Assembly (NCBI GenBank): GCA_026712885.1
Contig: JAPOPO010000377.1
Location: forward strand, 1-5,733
From: Rhodospirillales bacterium
GTDB lineage: Bacteria; Pseudomonadota; Alphaproteobacteria; UBA828
Reading direction: 5' to 3'
DNA length: 5,733 nt
Shown: one piece after another, positions 1 to 5,733 of the stretch
Layout of the letters: each line of letters opens with the position of its first letter
How positions within the stretch are numbered: position 1 is the first letter of the stretch
Program-made: the position numbers and the translations under genes
The notes under the pieces: generated by a model
Databases searched by the model: none
What the model was told of the DNA's origin: nothing
The model's input: the letters and a program-made list of their open reading frames with translations, nothing else

Positions 1-391
1 CGATCACGAGATCGACCGGCGAGAGCGGATTGATGCGGCCGGCGTCGCCGCCGAGGGCGGTCACGGCGGCGCGCATCGCTGCGAGGGCTACCACCGCCCG
101 CCCGCCGGTGAAGTCCTGCATGAGCACGCGCGCCGGGCGGTAGGCGATTTCGCCTGTGCCGCGCCCCTCATCCAGCCAGCCCGCGACCGCGTGGATATCG
201 TCGACGCTGACGCTGCGGCCGTCCTCGAAGCGCAGCAGGTTCTCCAACAAGACCTTGAGGGAGAAGGGCAGGCGGGCGATATCGCCGAGTCCGGCCTCGG
301 CTGCCGCCGGCAGGCTGAAATAGTCATACGAGCGCCCGCCGACGCTGAGCGTGCGGCGGGTTTGCAGCGTGTCCTGTCCCAAGGCGATCAA
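1..391 (-). CDS. acnA: Aconitate hydratase A, N-terminal part (cut by window start)
   Basis: This is the first 130 codons of a monomeric [4Fe-4S] aconitase of the AcnA/IRP1 type, which isomerises citrate to isocitrate in the cytoplasmic TCA cycle. The reading frame shows family landmarks in order: RRTLSVGG (12-19), YDYFSLPAA (22-30), LPFSLKVLLENLLRFEDG (41-58), YRPARVLMQDFTG (84-96) and INPLSPVDLVI (120-130). Gln92 of the MQD motif corresponds to the active-site glutamine of aconitases. The window ends just before the expected Asp-His pair. The start is taken as TTG at 391-389 because AAGGAG lies 7 bases upstream, and no ATG precedes the conserved region in this frame. One oddity is that the stretch after MQDFTG reads GRAVVALAAMR, where the family usually has VPAVVDLAAMR. 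The gene is transcribed divergently from ccmA. The family call is very secure; the exact start is likely. Confidence 0.94.
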   Translation of the reverse strand, partial: MIALGQDTLQTRRTLSVGGRSYDYFSLPAAAEAGLGDIARLPFSLKVLLENLLRFEDGRSVSVDDIHAVAGWLDEGRGTGEIAYRPARVLMQDFTGGRAVVALAAMRAAVTALGGDAGRINPLSPVDLVI

Positions 392-398
392 CGAGCTG

Positions 399-404
399 CT
401 CCTT
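399..404 (-). promoter_or_regulatory. Ribosome binding site of acnA
   Basis: On the minus strand this reads AAGGAG, a near-perfect Shine-Dalgarno sequence, with 7 bases before the TTG at 391-389. It decides the acnA start, since no ATG or GTG lies at a suitable position. The site is seen directly; its use is inferred. Confidence 0.7.
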
Positions 405-477
405 CTTCCGGCACGGCGCGCCGCGCACGGCTTCTTGCCGCTAGCGCGCGCCGCCGATACGCTGGGCGTTCCCCGAC

Positions 478-506
478 CTTCTAGGCCCGACCGGAGAGGG
501 GTGCAA
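478..506 (-). promoter_or_regulatory. Possible sigma70-type promoter for acnA
   Basis: On the minus strand a TTGCAC box (501-506) and a TAGAAG box (478-483) are separated by 17 bases. They match the housekeeping consensus only partly, about 3/6 and 4/6. Transcription would start near 471 and give a leader of roughly 80 bases before the TTG start. The region lies between two divergent genes, so an acnA promoter is expected here, but chance matches are easy to find. No convincing promoter for ccmA was seen on the plus strand. A TTGCCG at 435-440 followed after 17 bases by TACGCT is weaker still. Confidence 0.25.
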
Positions 507-585
507 GATTCCCGGCCCGGCAAGCCCGCATACCTCACCAGAGTCACGCACTGCGCTGCGCGCCACCTGTTTCGAGGCGCGCGAC

Positions 586-1233
586 GTGGCCTGCATCCGC
601 GGGGAGCGCCCGGTCTTCTCCGGGGTCTCGTTCAGCCTCGATCCCGGCGGTGCGCTTGCGCTCGTCGGACCTAACGGCGCGGGCAAATCGAGTCTGCTTC
701 GAATCCTCTGCGGCCTGCTGCGGCCTGCTGGCGGAACACTTGCTTGGGATGGCGCTGCGGTCGACGAGGACTGGGCCGCCCATCGCCAGCGGCTTCACTA
801 CGTCGGTCACCTCGATGCGGTGAAACCAACACTCACGGTAGCGGAAAATCTTGACGACTGGGCTCGCTTCAGAGGCGCCGCGCGGGCCGCTATCGACGCG
901 CTTCAGGCCCTCGGCATCGAAAACCTCGCCGATGTACCAGGACGCTTTCTTTCGGCGGGACAGAGGCGACGCCTCTCGCTCGCACGTCTGGTGGCGACGC
1001 CTGCGCCGCTCTGGCTACTTGATGAGCCGACGGTCACGCTCGACGCAGAGTCTGCTGCCCGGGTCGCGACCATGATCGCCGCCCACCGGGCCGATGGCGG
1101 CATGGTGATCGTGGCCACCCACGGCGAGATCGCGCTCGACGGCGCCAACCGCCTCGACCTCGGAGTTCACGGGGTCCCCGCCGATATGTTGCTCGCCGAC
1201 CAGGAGGCCAAGCCGGAGGACGACGCGTGGTAG
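586..1233 (+). CDS. ccmA: Heme exporter ATP-binding protein CcmA
   Basis: This is the ATPase subunit of the CcmABC(D) complex of System I cytochrome c maturation, located at the cytoplasmic face of the inner membrane. ATP hydrolysis drives release of heme-loaded CcmE. Numbered from the GTG at 586 (215 residues), the sequence shows a Walker A GPNGAGKSS (28-36), the CcmA-like stretch YVGHLDAVKPTLTV (72-85), an ABC signature LSAGQRRRLS (122-131), a Walker B LWLLDEP (142-148) with D-loop TLD, and an H-loop His at 179. All ATPase motifs are intact. The start is uncertain. The frame stays open upstream to about 445 and encodes ATCFEARDVACIRG just before GTG 586, which looks like the usual first beta strand, but it contains no ATG, GTG or TTG. 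CTG at 556, or ATT at 508 behind a GGAGAGGGG, are possible real starts. The 3' end overlaps ccmB by 7 bases. Confidence 0.95.
   Translation: MACIRGERPVFSGVSFSLDPGGALALVGPNGAGKSSLLRILCGLLRPAGGTLAWDGAAVDEDWAAHRQRLHYVGHLDAVKPTLTVAENLDDWARFRGAARAAIDALQALGIENLADVPGRFLSAGQRRRLSLARLVATPAPLWLLDEPTVTLDAESAARVATMIAAHRADGGMVIVATHGEIALDGANRLDLGVHGVPADMLLADQEAKPEDDAW
1215..1219 (+). promoter_or_regulatory. Ribosome binding site of ccmB
   Basis: GGAGG lies inside the end of ccmA, 7 bases before the GTG at 1227. It fixes a GTG start that overlaps the ccmA stop and suggests translational coupling of the two genes. Confidence 0.7.
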
Positions 1234-1895
1234 GGGTCTTCCTCCGGCTCGTCGGCCGCGAACTCACTCTCGCGTTGCGGGGCAGCATCGGCACCCTGAT
1301 GACGGTGGTCTTCTTCGTCATCGCGGTGACTCTATTTCCGCTCGGCGTCGGGCCGGAGCTCGGCCTGCTCAGTCGAATCGCGCCAGGCGCCGTCTGGGTC
1401 GCGGCCTTGCTCGCGGCGCTGCTCTCGCTGGATCGCCTCTTCGTCGCCGATCACGAGGACGGCAGCCTCGAACAGTTGATGCTCGGCACGCTGCCGCTCG
1501 AGCTCGTCGTGCTGGCGAAGACGGTCGCACATTGGCTCACGACCGGGCTTCCGCTCGCCGTCGCCGCGCCCGTGCTCGCGCTCCTCTTGAACATGAGCGT
1601 GGACGGACTGGTAATCCTGGTCGTCTCGCTCCTGCTGGGCACGCCAATCCTCAGCCTGATCGGAGCGGTGGGAGCTGCGCTCACCGTGGGCTTGCGCCGC
1701 GGCAGCGCGCTCATCGCGCTTCTGGTCTTGCCGCTCTATGTTCCCGTTCTCATATTCGGCGTGGGCGCGGTGGAAGGCGCCGTGCTCGACGTCGGCGTGC
1801 ATGCGAACCTGTCAATCCTGGCAGGCGGGCTGGTGGGCGCGGTCGTCCTGGGACCGCTGGCGGCGGCGGCGGCGCTCCGCATGACGGTGGAATAG
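1227..1895 (+). CDS. ccmB: Heme exporter membrane protein CcmB
   Basis: This is the integral membrane permease-like subunit that pairs with CcmA in the heme-handling ABC complex of cytochrome c maturation. The 222 residues match the usual family length. They give about six hydrophobic segments (roughly 23-40, 52-68, 105-121, 127-150, 159-181 and 195-218). Family landmarks are FPLGVGPE (37-44), APGAVWVAALLA (52-63), LSLDRLF (66-72), EDGSLEQL (77-84), HWLTTGLPL (102-110), GTPILSLIGAVGAALT (138-153) and LPLYVPVLIFG (168-178). The GTG start at 1227 has a GGAGG 7 bases upstream and overlaps the ccmA stop codon, so the two are surely co-transcribed. The stop at 1893-1895 lies 23 bases before ccmC. 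Confidence 0.95.
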   Translation: MVGVFLRLVGRELTLALRGSIGTLMTVVFFVIAVTLFPLGVGPELGLLSRIAPGAVWVAALLAALLSLDRLFVADHEDGSLEQLMLGTLPLELVVLAKTVAHWLTTGLPLAVAAPVLALLLNMSVDGLVILVVSLLLGTPILSLIGAVGAALTVGLRRGSALIALLVLPLYVPVLIFGVGAVEGAVLDVGVHANLSILAGGLVGAVVLGPLAAAAALRMTVE

Positions 1896-1918
1896 GTCGG
1901 GATAGGTCGAGGCCAAGC

Positions 1919-2683
1919 ATGGCGACACGGGCGACGAGGCGAGGAAGGGCCGGATGGACCAGCATCCACTTCTTCGCCAACCCGGCACGCTTCCTCCGCG
2001 TTGCGCGCGCGGTCTATCCCTGGGCGGCGGGTGCGACCGCAGGGTTGATCGTTGCCGGCCTCGTGCTCGGCCTCTATGTGGCACCGCCCGATTATCAGCA
2101 GGGTGACGCCTACCGGATTATCTTCGTCCACGTGCCGGCGGCATGGATGTCGCTCTTTGTCTACGTCGTGATCGCCCTCTGCAGTGCCGCCAGCCTCATC
2201 TGGCGTCATCCGCTGGCGGACCTGGTGGCAAAATCGAGCGCCCCGGTTGGTGCTGTCTTCACCTTCATCACGCTTCTGAGCGGGTCGCTCTGGGGTCAAC
2301 CCATGTGGGGCACCTGGTGGGTGTGGGACGCGCGGCTCACCTCGATGCTGGTGCTGTTCTTCCTCTATCTCGGCTACATCGCGCTCCACGCCGCCTTCGA
2401 CGATCCGGCCAAGGGCGCGCGGGTCGCCGCAGTCCTGGCGCTGGTGGGGGTGGTCAACGTGCCCATCGTCAAGTTCTCCGTCGACTGGTGGAACACGCTG
2501 CACCAGCCGGCGACGATCTCGAAGATCGACGCGCCGTCGATCGACAGCTCCATGGTGGCGCCGCTACTGCTCATGGCAGCGGGCTTCATGGCCTACTACC
2601 TGACGGTGCTGATCCCGCGCGTGCGCGCCGAGATCGCGAGCCGGCGCATACGCAATCTGCGGCTGGCCCAGGTCTCTCGGTAA
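1919..2683 (+). CDS. ccmC: Heme-handling protein CcmC
   Basis: This inner-membrane protein of the heme-handling family places heme onto the periplasmic chaperone CcmE. The protein has 254 residues, with about six membrane segments (near 37-53, 76-95, 108-127, 141-158, 167-185 and 213-232). The tryptophan-rich WWD motif reads WGTWWVWDARLTSM (130-143). The two expected heme-ligand histidines are His71 (FVHVPAAWMS) and His195 (WWNTLHQPAT). The ATG at 1919 is the only suitable start downstream of ccmB. Its ribosome site is weak, with only GAGG-like bases 6 upstream. The stretch before residue 18 (FFANPARF, where many homologues nearly begin) is basic and a little long. The open frame reaches back into ccmB, but that extension is a shadow. 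The gene ends 38 bases from the convergent hyuB, and no ccmD follows. Confidence 0.95.
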   Translation: MATRATRRGRAGWTSIHFFANPARFLRVARAVYPWAAGATAGLIVAGLVLGLYVAPPDYQQGDAYRIIFVHVPAAWMSLFVYVVIALCSAASLIWRHPLADLVAKSSAPVGAVFTFITLLSGSLWGQPMWGTWWVWDARLTSMLVLFFLYLGYIALHAAFDDPAKGARVAAVLALVGVVNVPIVKFSVDWWNTLHQPATISKIDAPSIDSSMVAPLLLMAAGFMAYYLTVLIPRVRAEIASRRIRNLRLAQVSR

Positions 2684-2695
2684 ATTCCAGTGGGA

Positions 2696-2711
2696 AGCCC
2701 GCGTGTGGGCT
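2696..2711. terminator. Small hairpin between convergent ccmC and hyuB
   Basis: AGCCC (2696-2700) and GGGCT (2707-2711) can pair around a six-base loop. The element sits in the only gap between the two convergent stop codons and could help end transcription from either side. It is a weak candidate: the stem has just five pairs and no clear T-run follows on either strand. Confidence 0.25.
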
Positions 2712-2721
2712 GTGGCGCAGG

Positions 2722-4485
2722 TTACTCGGCTGCCGCCGCGCGGAGCGCTGCGCGCCGTGCCTCGGTAGCCGCCATGTCGATGGAGAGCGCCTCGTCCATG
2801 ACGACTCCGTAAGCGTCGTAAGCGTGAGCTTGGCAATAGTAGCCGTCGGCGACGTCGTCCCGCACCTGATCGACAGGGCGCTCCAACGGGTCGCCGTAAC
2901 CGCCACCGCCCGGCGTGTAGACGGCGATGCAATCGCCGGGCTCGGTCGGTGTCGCCGGGACCTTGGCGGGCCAGCTCACCACCTCATCCGGTGCCGCGAC
3001 GTTCCATTTCTCTAGCTTGCCGACGGTGCCCGGCGCACCGCCCAGAAAGCCCCAAGGCACGTCCTCGTGACGGTCAGCCTCGTGCACCACATAGCCAGGT
3101 GTCAGGAAGCGCTGCACCTTGACGATGCCAAGGCCGCCCCGTTGGCGGCCCGCGCCCGGCAGCACGTCGTCGCGGAGCTCGTAGCGGTCGCAGATCAGCG
3201 GCAGGTGCATGCCGAGGTCTTCTATCGGATTGTTTCGCGTGTTGCGCATCAGTTCGTCGATCGAGTCCGGCCCGTCGGAGGCTGGGCGCCCCCCATACGC
3301 CGACTCGTTGATCTCGACCAGGATCCAGTAGTCGCCGCCAGGCCTGACGCCGGAATAGGCGAAGGCGGAGAGGGTCGCCCCACAGCCCGCTGTGACCTTA
3401 TCGGGGATCACCGGGGCGAGCGCCGCGCTGATGAGGTCCACCAGCCGCTGGCACTGGGAAAAGCGCGACTGGCAGGCAGCCGGGAAGGTCGGATTGAAGA
3501 TCGAGCCCGCGGGCGAGATCACTTCGATCGGGCGGAAGGAACCCTCATTCTGCGGAATGTACTCGCTGGTTGTGTAGGTATCGAGCAAGAGCGCGCGGAA
3601 GGCAAAGTAGCACGTGACCTTGGTCGAGCCCTCGAAGGGGACGTTGTAGGCGGTCGGCCCCTGTGGCGACGAGCCGGTGGTGTCGACCGCGGCGGAATCG
3701 CCTCTGATGCGCACCGTGACCTTGACCGGCAGCCGCGTCTCTCGGTCGACCCCGTCGTCGTCGAGGAAGCCCTCCGCCACATAGTCTCCGTCGGGAATCT
3801 CTCGGATGCGCCGGCGCAGCATCCTCTCGGAATAGTCCATCAGCTCTGCGGTGGCGGCTTCCACCGTCGCCTTGCCATAGGCCTCGTAAAGCTCGCGGAA
3901 GCGGCGCACGCCGAGCTCGGCCGAGGCGACCTGCGCCTCGATATCCCCCGAAACGTCGCGCGGCACTCGCGTGTTGGTCTGAATGTGCTGCCAGAGGGCG
4001 CGGTTGAGCTTGCCTTCCTCGTATAGCTTGATGCCCGAGAACAACATGCCCTCGGCATAGACGTCGGGGATGTCGATGACGATGCCAGGGCTTGCTGCCC
4101 CAAGGTCTACGTGGTGAGCCGTATTGGCGGAGAATCCGACCAGCTCCCCTTCGAAAAACACCGGCGCAATACAGCAAATGTCCGGAACATGGCTCGCGCC
4201 GTGATAGGGGTGGTTGTGCAGCACCACATCGCCGGGCTTCCAATCGCCGTGCATGGTGCGCTCCACCCCCCGCAGATAGCCGGGGATGGAACCGATGTGC
4301 ATGGGCGTCGAGTCCGATTCGCAAAGCGTGTTGAAGTCGCGGTCGAAGAGCCCGGCGCCGAGATCCTCCGATTCCCGGATGATCGACGAATAGGACATGC
4401 GGTAGAGCACATGCCCCATTTCTTTCGCGATCGTGTGGAGGGCGCCGCCGATGACCTGGAGCGTGATGGGATCCACGTTCGTCAT
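2722..4485 (-). CDS. hyuB: Hydantoinase B/oxoprolinase family protein (HyuB-like)
   Basis: This 587-residue protein belongs to the HyuB family, the B subunits of ATP-dependent N-methylhydantoinases, related to the C-terminal half of 5-oxoprolinase and to subunits of acetone and acetophenone carboxylases. It is probably cytoplasmic. The true substrate cannot be read from sequence. Landmarks are DPITLQVIGGAL (5-16), HNHPYHGASHVPD (90-102), TAHHVDLGAASPG (122-134), NTRVPRDVSGDIEAQ (171-185), TGSSPQGPTAYNVP (270-283), GRQRGGLG (446-453) and the C-terminal glycine-rich PGGGGYGDPLERP (525-537). Length is typical for a complete family member. The ATG at 4485 starts 11 bases after the accA stop and has no strong ribosome site, so translation may depend on accA. 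Usually a HyuA subunit (ATP-binding, HyuA/HyuB operon) lies next to it; none does here. One oddity is His92, where many relatives have Asp (HNDPY). The family call is secure and the gene symbol is by family only. Confidence 0.9.
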   Translation of the reverse strand: MTNVDPITLQVIGGALHTIAKEMGHVLYRMSYSSIIRESEDLGAGLFDRDFNTLCESDSTPMHIGSIPGYLRGVERTMHGDWKPGDVVLHNHPYHGASHVPDICCIAPVFFEGELVGFSANTAHHVDLGAASPGIVIDIPDVYAEGMLFSGIKLYEEGKLNRALWQHIQTNTRVPRDVSGDIEAQVASAELGVRRFRELYEAYGKATVEAATAELMDYSERMLRRRIREIPDGDYVAEGFLDDDGVDRETRLPVKVTVRIRGDSAAVDTTGSSPQGPTAYNVPFEGSTKVTCYFAFRALLLDTYTTSEYIPQNEGSFRPIEVISPAGSIFNPTFPAACQSRFSQCQRLVDLISAALAPVIPDKVTAGCGATLSAFAYSGVRPGGDYWILVEINESAYGGRPASDGPDSIDELMRNTRNNPIEDLGMHLPLICDRYELRDDVLPGAGRQRGGLGIVKVQRFLTPGYVVHEADRHEDVPWGFLGGAPGTVGKLEKWNVAAPDEVVSWPAKVPATPTEPGDCIAVYTPGGGGYGDPLERPVDQVRDDVADGYYCQAHAYDAYGVVMDEALSIDMAATEARRAALRAAAAE

Positions 4486-4496
4486 CGGCCGGGAGT

Positions 4497-5453
4497 CTAG
4501 CCTTCGGCGATGCTGCCGAGCGCCAGGTACTTCTCCCTCCGGAGGCTGCGAAGTGCCGAGCCGTCGAGGCCGCGCAGATCAGCGAACGCCGTCTCAAGCG
4601 CTGCACCGGCCTCGTCAATCGTGCGCGCTGCGTCTCTGTGGGCGCCACCCACGGGCTCCGGCACGATGTCGTCGATCACCCCGAGCCCGTGCAGGTCGTC
4701 CGCAGTGAGCCGCAACGCTTCCGCCGCCGTTTCCGCGAGGGCCGCGTCGCGCCACAGGATCGACGCGCAGCCTTCGGGAGAGATCACCGAATATATCGAG
4801 TGCTCCATCATCAGCACGCGGTTGGCGACGCCCAGCGCAATTGCCCCGCCGGAGCCGCCTTCGCCGATGATGAGCGCAACCACCGGCACCCTGACATCGA
4901 GACAGGCCTCGATACAGCGCGCGATGGCCTCGGCTTGACCGCGCTCCTCGGCGCCGATTCCGGGATAGGCGCCGGGCGTGTCGATCAGCGTCAGCACCGG
5001 CACCTGAAAGCGCTCGGCGAGGCGCAGAAGGCGCGACGCCTTGCGGTAGCCCTCGGGGTTGGCCATGCCGAAGTTGTGCGCGACCCGGCCCTCCGTGTCG
5101 GCGCCTTTCTCCTGGCCGATGACCATGGTGGAATGGCCGCGGAAGCGCCCCAGCCCCCCGATGACGGCGCGGTCCTCACCGAAAGCGCGGTCGCCGGCAA
5201 GCGGCAGAAAGTCGGTAACGAGGCGCGAGATGTAGTCGGAACAGTGGGGTCGGAGCTGGTGGCGGGCGACTTGTGTCTTCTGCCACGGGGTGAGGCGGCT
5301 GTAGGTTTGCCTGAGCAGCCGGTCGACCTTGCCCTCGAGGCGTGAAACCTCGTCGAGCATGTTGACGCCGCTGTCGTCGCTGAGGTGGCGAAGCTCCTGG
5401 AGCTTGCCTTCGATCTCCGCGATCGGCTTCTCGAAGTCGAGATAACTGTTCAT
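4497..5453 (-). CDS. accA: Acetyl-CoA carboxylase carboxyltransferase subunit alpha
   Basis: With AccD this subunit forms the carboxyltransferase that moves CO2 from biotinylated AccB to acetyl-CoA, making malonyl-CoA, the committed step of fatty acid synthesis in the cytoplasm. From the ATG at 5453 it is 318 residues, normal for the family. Landmarks are YLDFEKPIAEIEGK (4-17), HNFGMANPEGYRKA (126-139), DTPGAYPGIGAEERGQAEA (158-176), the oxyanion-type glycine loop GEGGSGGAIALG (197-208) and SVISPEGCASILWRD (222-236). The frame could also start at GTG 5465, adding four residues. ATG is preferred because homologues begin close to the DFEKPI motif, and because a candidate promoter would leave only about 5 bases before the GTG. 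AccD is not in the window. The gene is followed after 11 bases by hyuB on the same strand. Confidence 0.96.
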   Translation of the reverse strand: MNSYLDFEKPIAEIEGKLQELRHLSDDSGVNMLDEVSRLEGKVDRLLRQTYSRLTPWQKTQVARHQLRPHCSDYISRLVTDFLPLAGDRAFGEDRAVIGGLGRFRGHSTMVIGQEKGADTEGRVAHNFGMANPEGYRKASRLLRLAERFQVPVLTLIDTPGAYPGIGAEERGQAEAIARCIEACLDVRVPVVALIIGEGGSGGAIALGVANRVLMMEHSIYSVISPEGCASILWRDAALAETAAEALRLTADDLHGLGVIDDIVPEPVGGAHRDAARTIDEAGAALETAFADLRGLDGSALRSLRREKYLALGSIAEG

Positions 5454-5477
5454 CGACTCGCCCACTAACCCGTTTCA

Positions 5478-5505
5478 TGTATAGCACGCGGCGGCGTTCC
5501 GGCAA
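5478..5505 (-). promoter_or_regulatory. Possible sigma70-type promoter for accA
   Basis: On the minus strand TTGCCG (5500-5505) and TATACA (5478-5483) are 16 bases apart. Transcription would begin near 5471, about 17 bases before the ATG at 5453. An alternative pair further upstream, TTGCGC (5569-5574) and TATATT (5544-5549), has a less favourable 19-base spacer. The position is right for a promoter of accA and possibly of hyuB too, but the match to consensus is partial. Confidence 0.35.
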
Positions 5506-5533
5506 TCGGAACCTCCGGGCGCCGGGTCATGAT

Positions 5534-5564
5534 TGTCGACAGCAATATATGGGGGGCGTACGCC
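5534..5564. other. AT-rich patch flanked by two short perfect palindromes
   Basis: TGTCGACA (5534-5541) and GGCGTACGCC (5555-5564) are perfect palindromes on either side of the run AATATAT and a G6 tract, in a window that is otherwise strongly GC-rich. They lie upstream of accA, where an operator would be sensible. They are short, and in GC-rich DNA such palindromes also arise by chance. No regulator is known from the sequence. Confidence 0.3.
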
Positions 5565-5588
5565 GCGCGCGCAACCCGCAGGCGCGTC

Positions 5589-5733
5589 TCAGCCGCCTGG
5601 GCGGGTGGTGCCGTGCGGGCGCGGGATCACGCGGAGCTGGGTGATCTGATTGCGCTTGCGGGCACGGACTTCGAAGGTGAAGCCATAGAGCGAGAACGAT
5701 TCGCCAATCTCGGGAATCTCCTGTGCTTCGTTC
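5589..5733 (-). CDS. C-terminal end of a probable HlyC/CorC-type hemolysin-family transporter protein (cut by window end)
   Basis: The last 47 codons of a minus-strand gene end with TGA at 5591-5589. The translation runs IPEIGESFSLYGFTFEV, then ARKRNQITQLRVIPRP. This is the pattern of the CorC_HlyC (transporter-associated) domain: a proline and glycine-rich turn, a hydrophobic-Gly-Phe-x-Phe-x-Val strand, and an (R)-N-x-I-xx-(L)-R-V-x-P strand. The domain normally closes proteins built from a DUF21 membrane part and CBS pairs, linked to magnesium or other cation export. The membrane and CBS parts would lie beyond the window. The tail after RVIPRP is short and disordered. The stop is 135 bases before the accA ATG, so the two may or may not share a transcript. 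The short length limits certainty. Confidence 0.65.
   Translation of the reverse strand, partial: NEAQEIPEIGESFSLYGFTFEVRARKRNQITQLRVIPRPHGTTRPGG

Noticed and set aside
711..730. Perfect 10-base tandem repeat (cggcctgctg twice) inside ccmA
   Set aside because: It encodes GLLRPAGG, the ordinary sequence at this point in CcmA proteins, so there is no sign of a recent insertion or frameshift.
1332..1802. Minus-strand open frame of 156 codons within ccmB, rich in charged residues
   Set aside because: Charged low-complexity composition is what the complement of a hydrophobic membrane-protein gene gives. No ribosome site or family pattern was seen.
1532..1918. N-terminal extension of the ccmC frame overlapping ccmB
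   Set aside because: The extension is arginine and proline-rich shadow sequence of ccmB with no similarity to CcmC. The protein starts at ATG 1919.
3067..4026. Long plus-strand open frame of 319 codons opposite hyuB
   Set aside because: It is antisense to a clearly conserved coding sequence and has no recognisable motifs. Long antisense frames are expected in GC-rich DNA.
4638..5345. Plus-strand open frame of 235 codons opposite accA
   Set aside because: It is antisense to accA, whose protein is conserved along its full length, and has no motif of its own.
5529..5733. Plus-strand open frame beginning MIVDSNIWGAY, like the start of a PIN-domain toxin
   Set aside because: Only the first eight or so residues resemble a PIN domain. 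From 5589 on it runs antisense through the conserved CorC_HlyC tail, shows no further PIN-like acidic motifs, and has no good ribosome site. Most likely chance, though a decayed remnant cannot be excluded.

Overview
The window looks like chromosomal DNA from a GC-rich alphaproteobacterium. The best guess is a Rhodospirillales-like lineage, based on protein style and on aconitase lying divergent to a cytochrome c maturation operon. Genus cannot be told from the sequence alone. All clear genes belong to known families. I found no mobile element, tRNA, rRNA or CRISPR array, and no convincing new system.

Layout, left to right. (1) 1-391, minus strand: the N-terminal 130 codons of aconitase (acnA), starting at a TTG behind a strong Shine-Dalgarno site. 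(2) 392-585: a short divergent intergenic region. It should hold promoters for acnA (leftward) and ccmA (rightward), and the true ccmA start may also lie in it. (3) 586-2683, plus strand: ccmA, ccmB and ccmC, a tight operon encoding the heme-handling ABC module of System I cytochrome c biogenesis. CcmA is the ATPase, CcmB the membrane partner, and CcmC the heme-loading protein with a WWD motif. (4) 2684-2721: a 38-base convergent gap with a small hairpin. (5) 2722-4485, minus strand: a full-length HyuB-type protein (hydantoinase B/oxoprolinase family). (6) 4497-5453, minus strand: accA, the carboxyltransferase alpha subunit of acetyl-CoA carboxylase, only 11 bases upstream of hyuB. (7) 5454-5588: intergenic, with a candidate accA promoter and two short perfect palindromes. 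(8) 5589-5733, minus strand: the last 47 codons of a probable HlyC/CorC-type hemolysin-family membrane protein, cut by the window edge.

Functionally, ccmABC loads heme onto the periplasmic chaperone CcmE for c-type cytochrome assembly, AcnA serves the TCA cycle, and AccA serves fatty acid synthesis. HyuB is the odd member. Its usual partner HyuA is not beside it, and its position suggests co-transcription with accA. The ccm operon stops after ccmC with no ccmD, and the hyuB-accA block converges on it. This is compatible with a past rearrangement at about 2684-2721. The points most worth a second look are the lone hyuB, the missing ccmD, unusual residues in otherwise conserved AcnA and HyuB motifs, and the unclear ccmA start.
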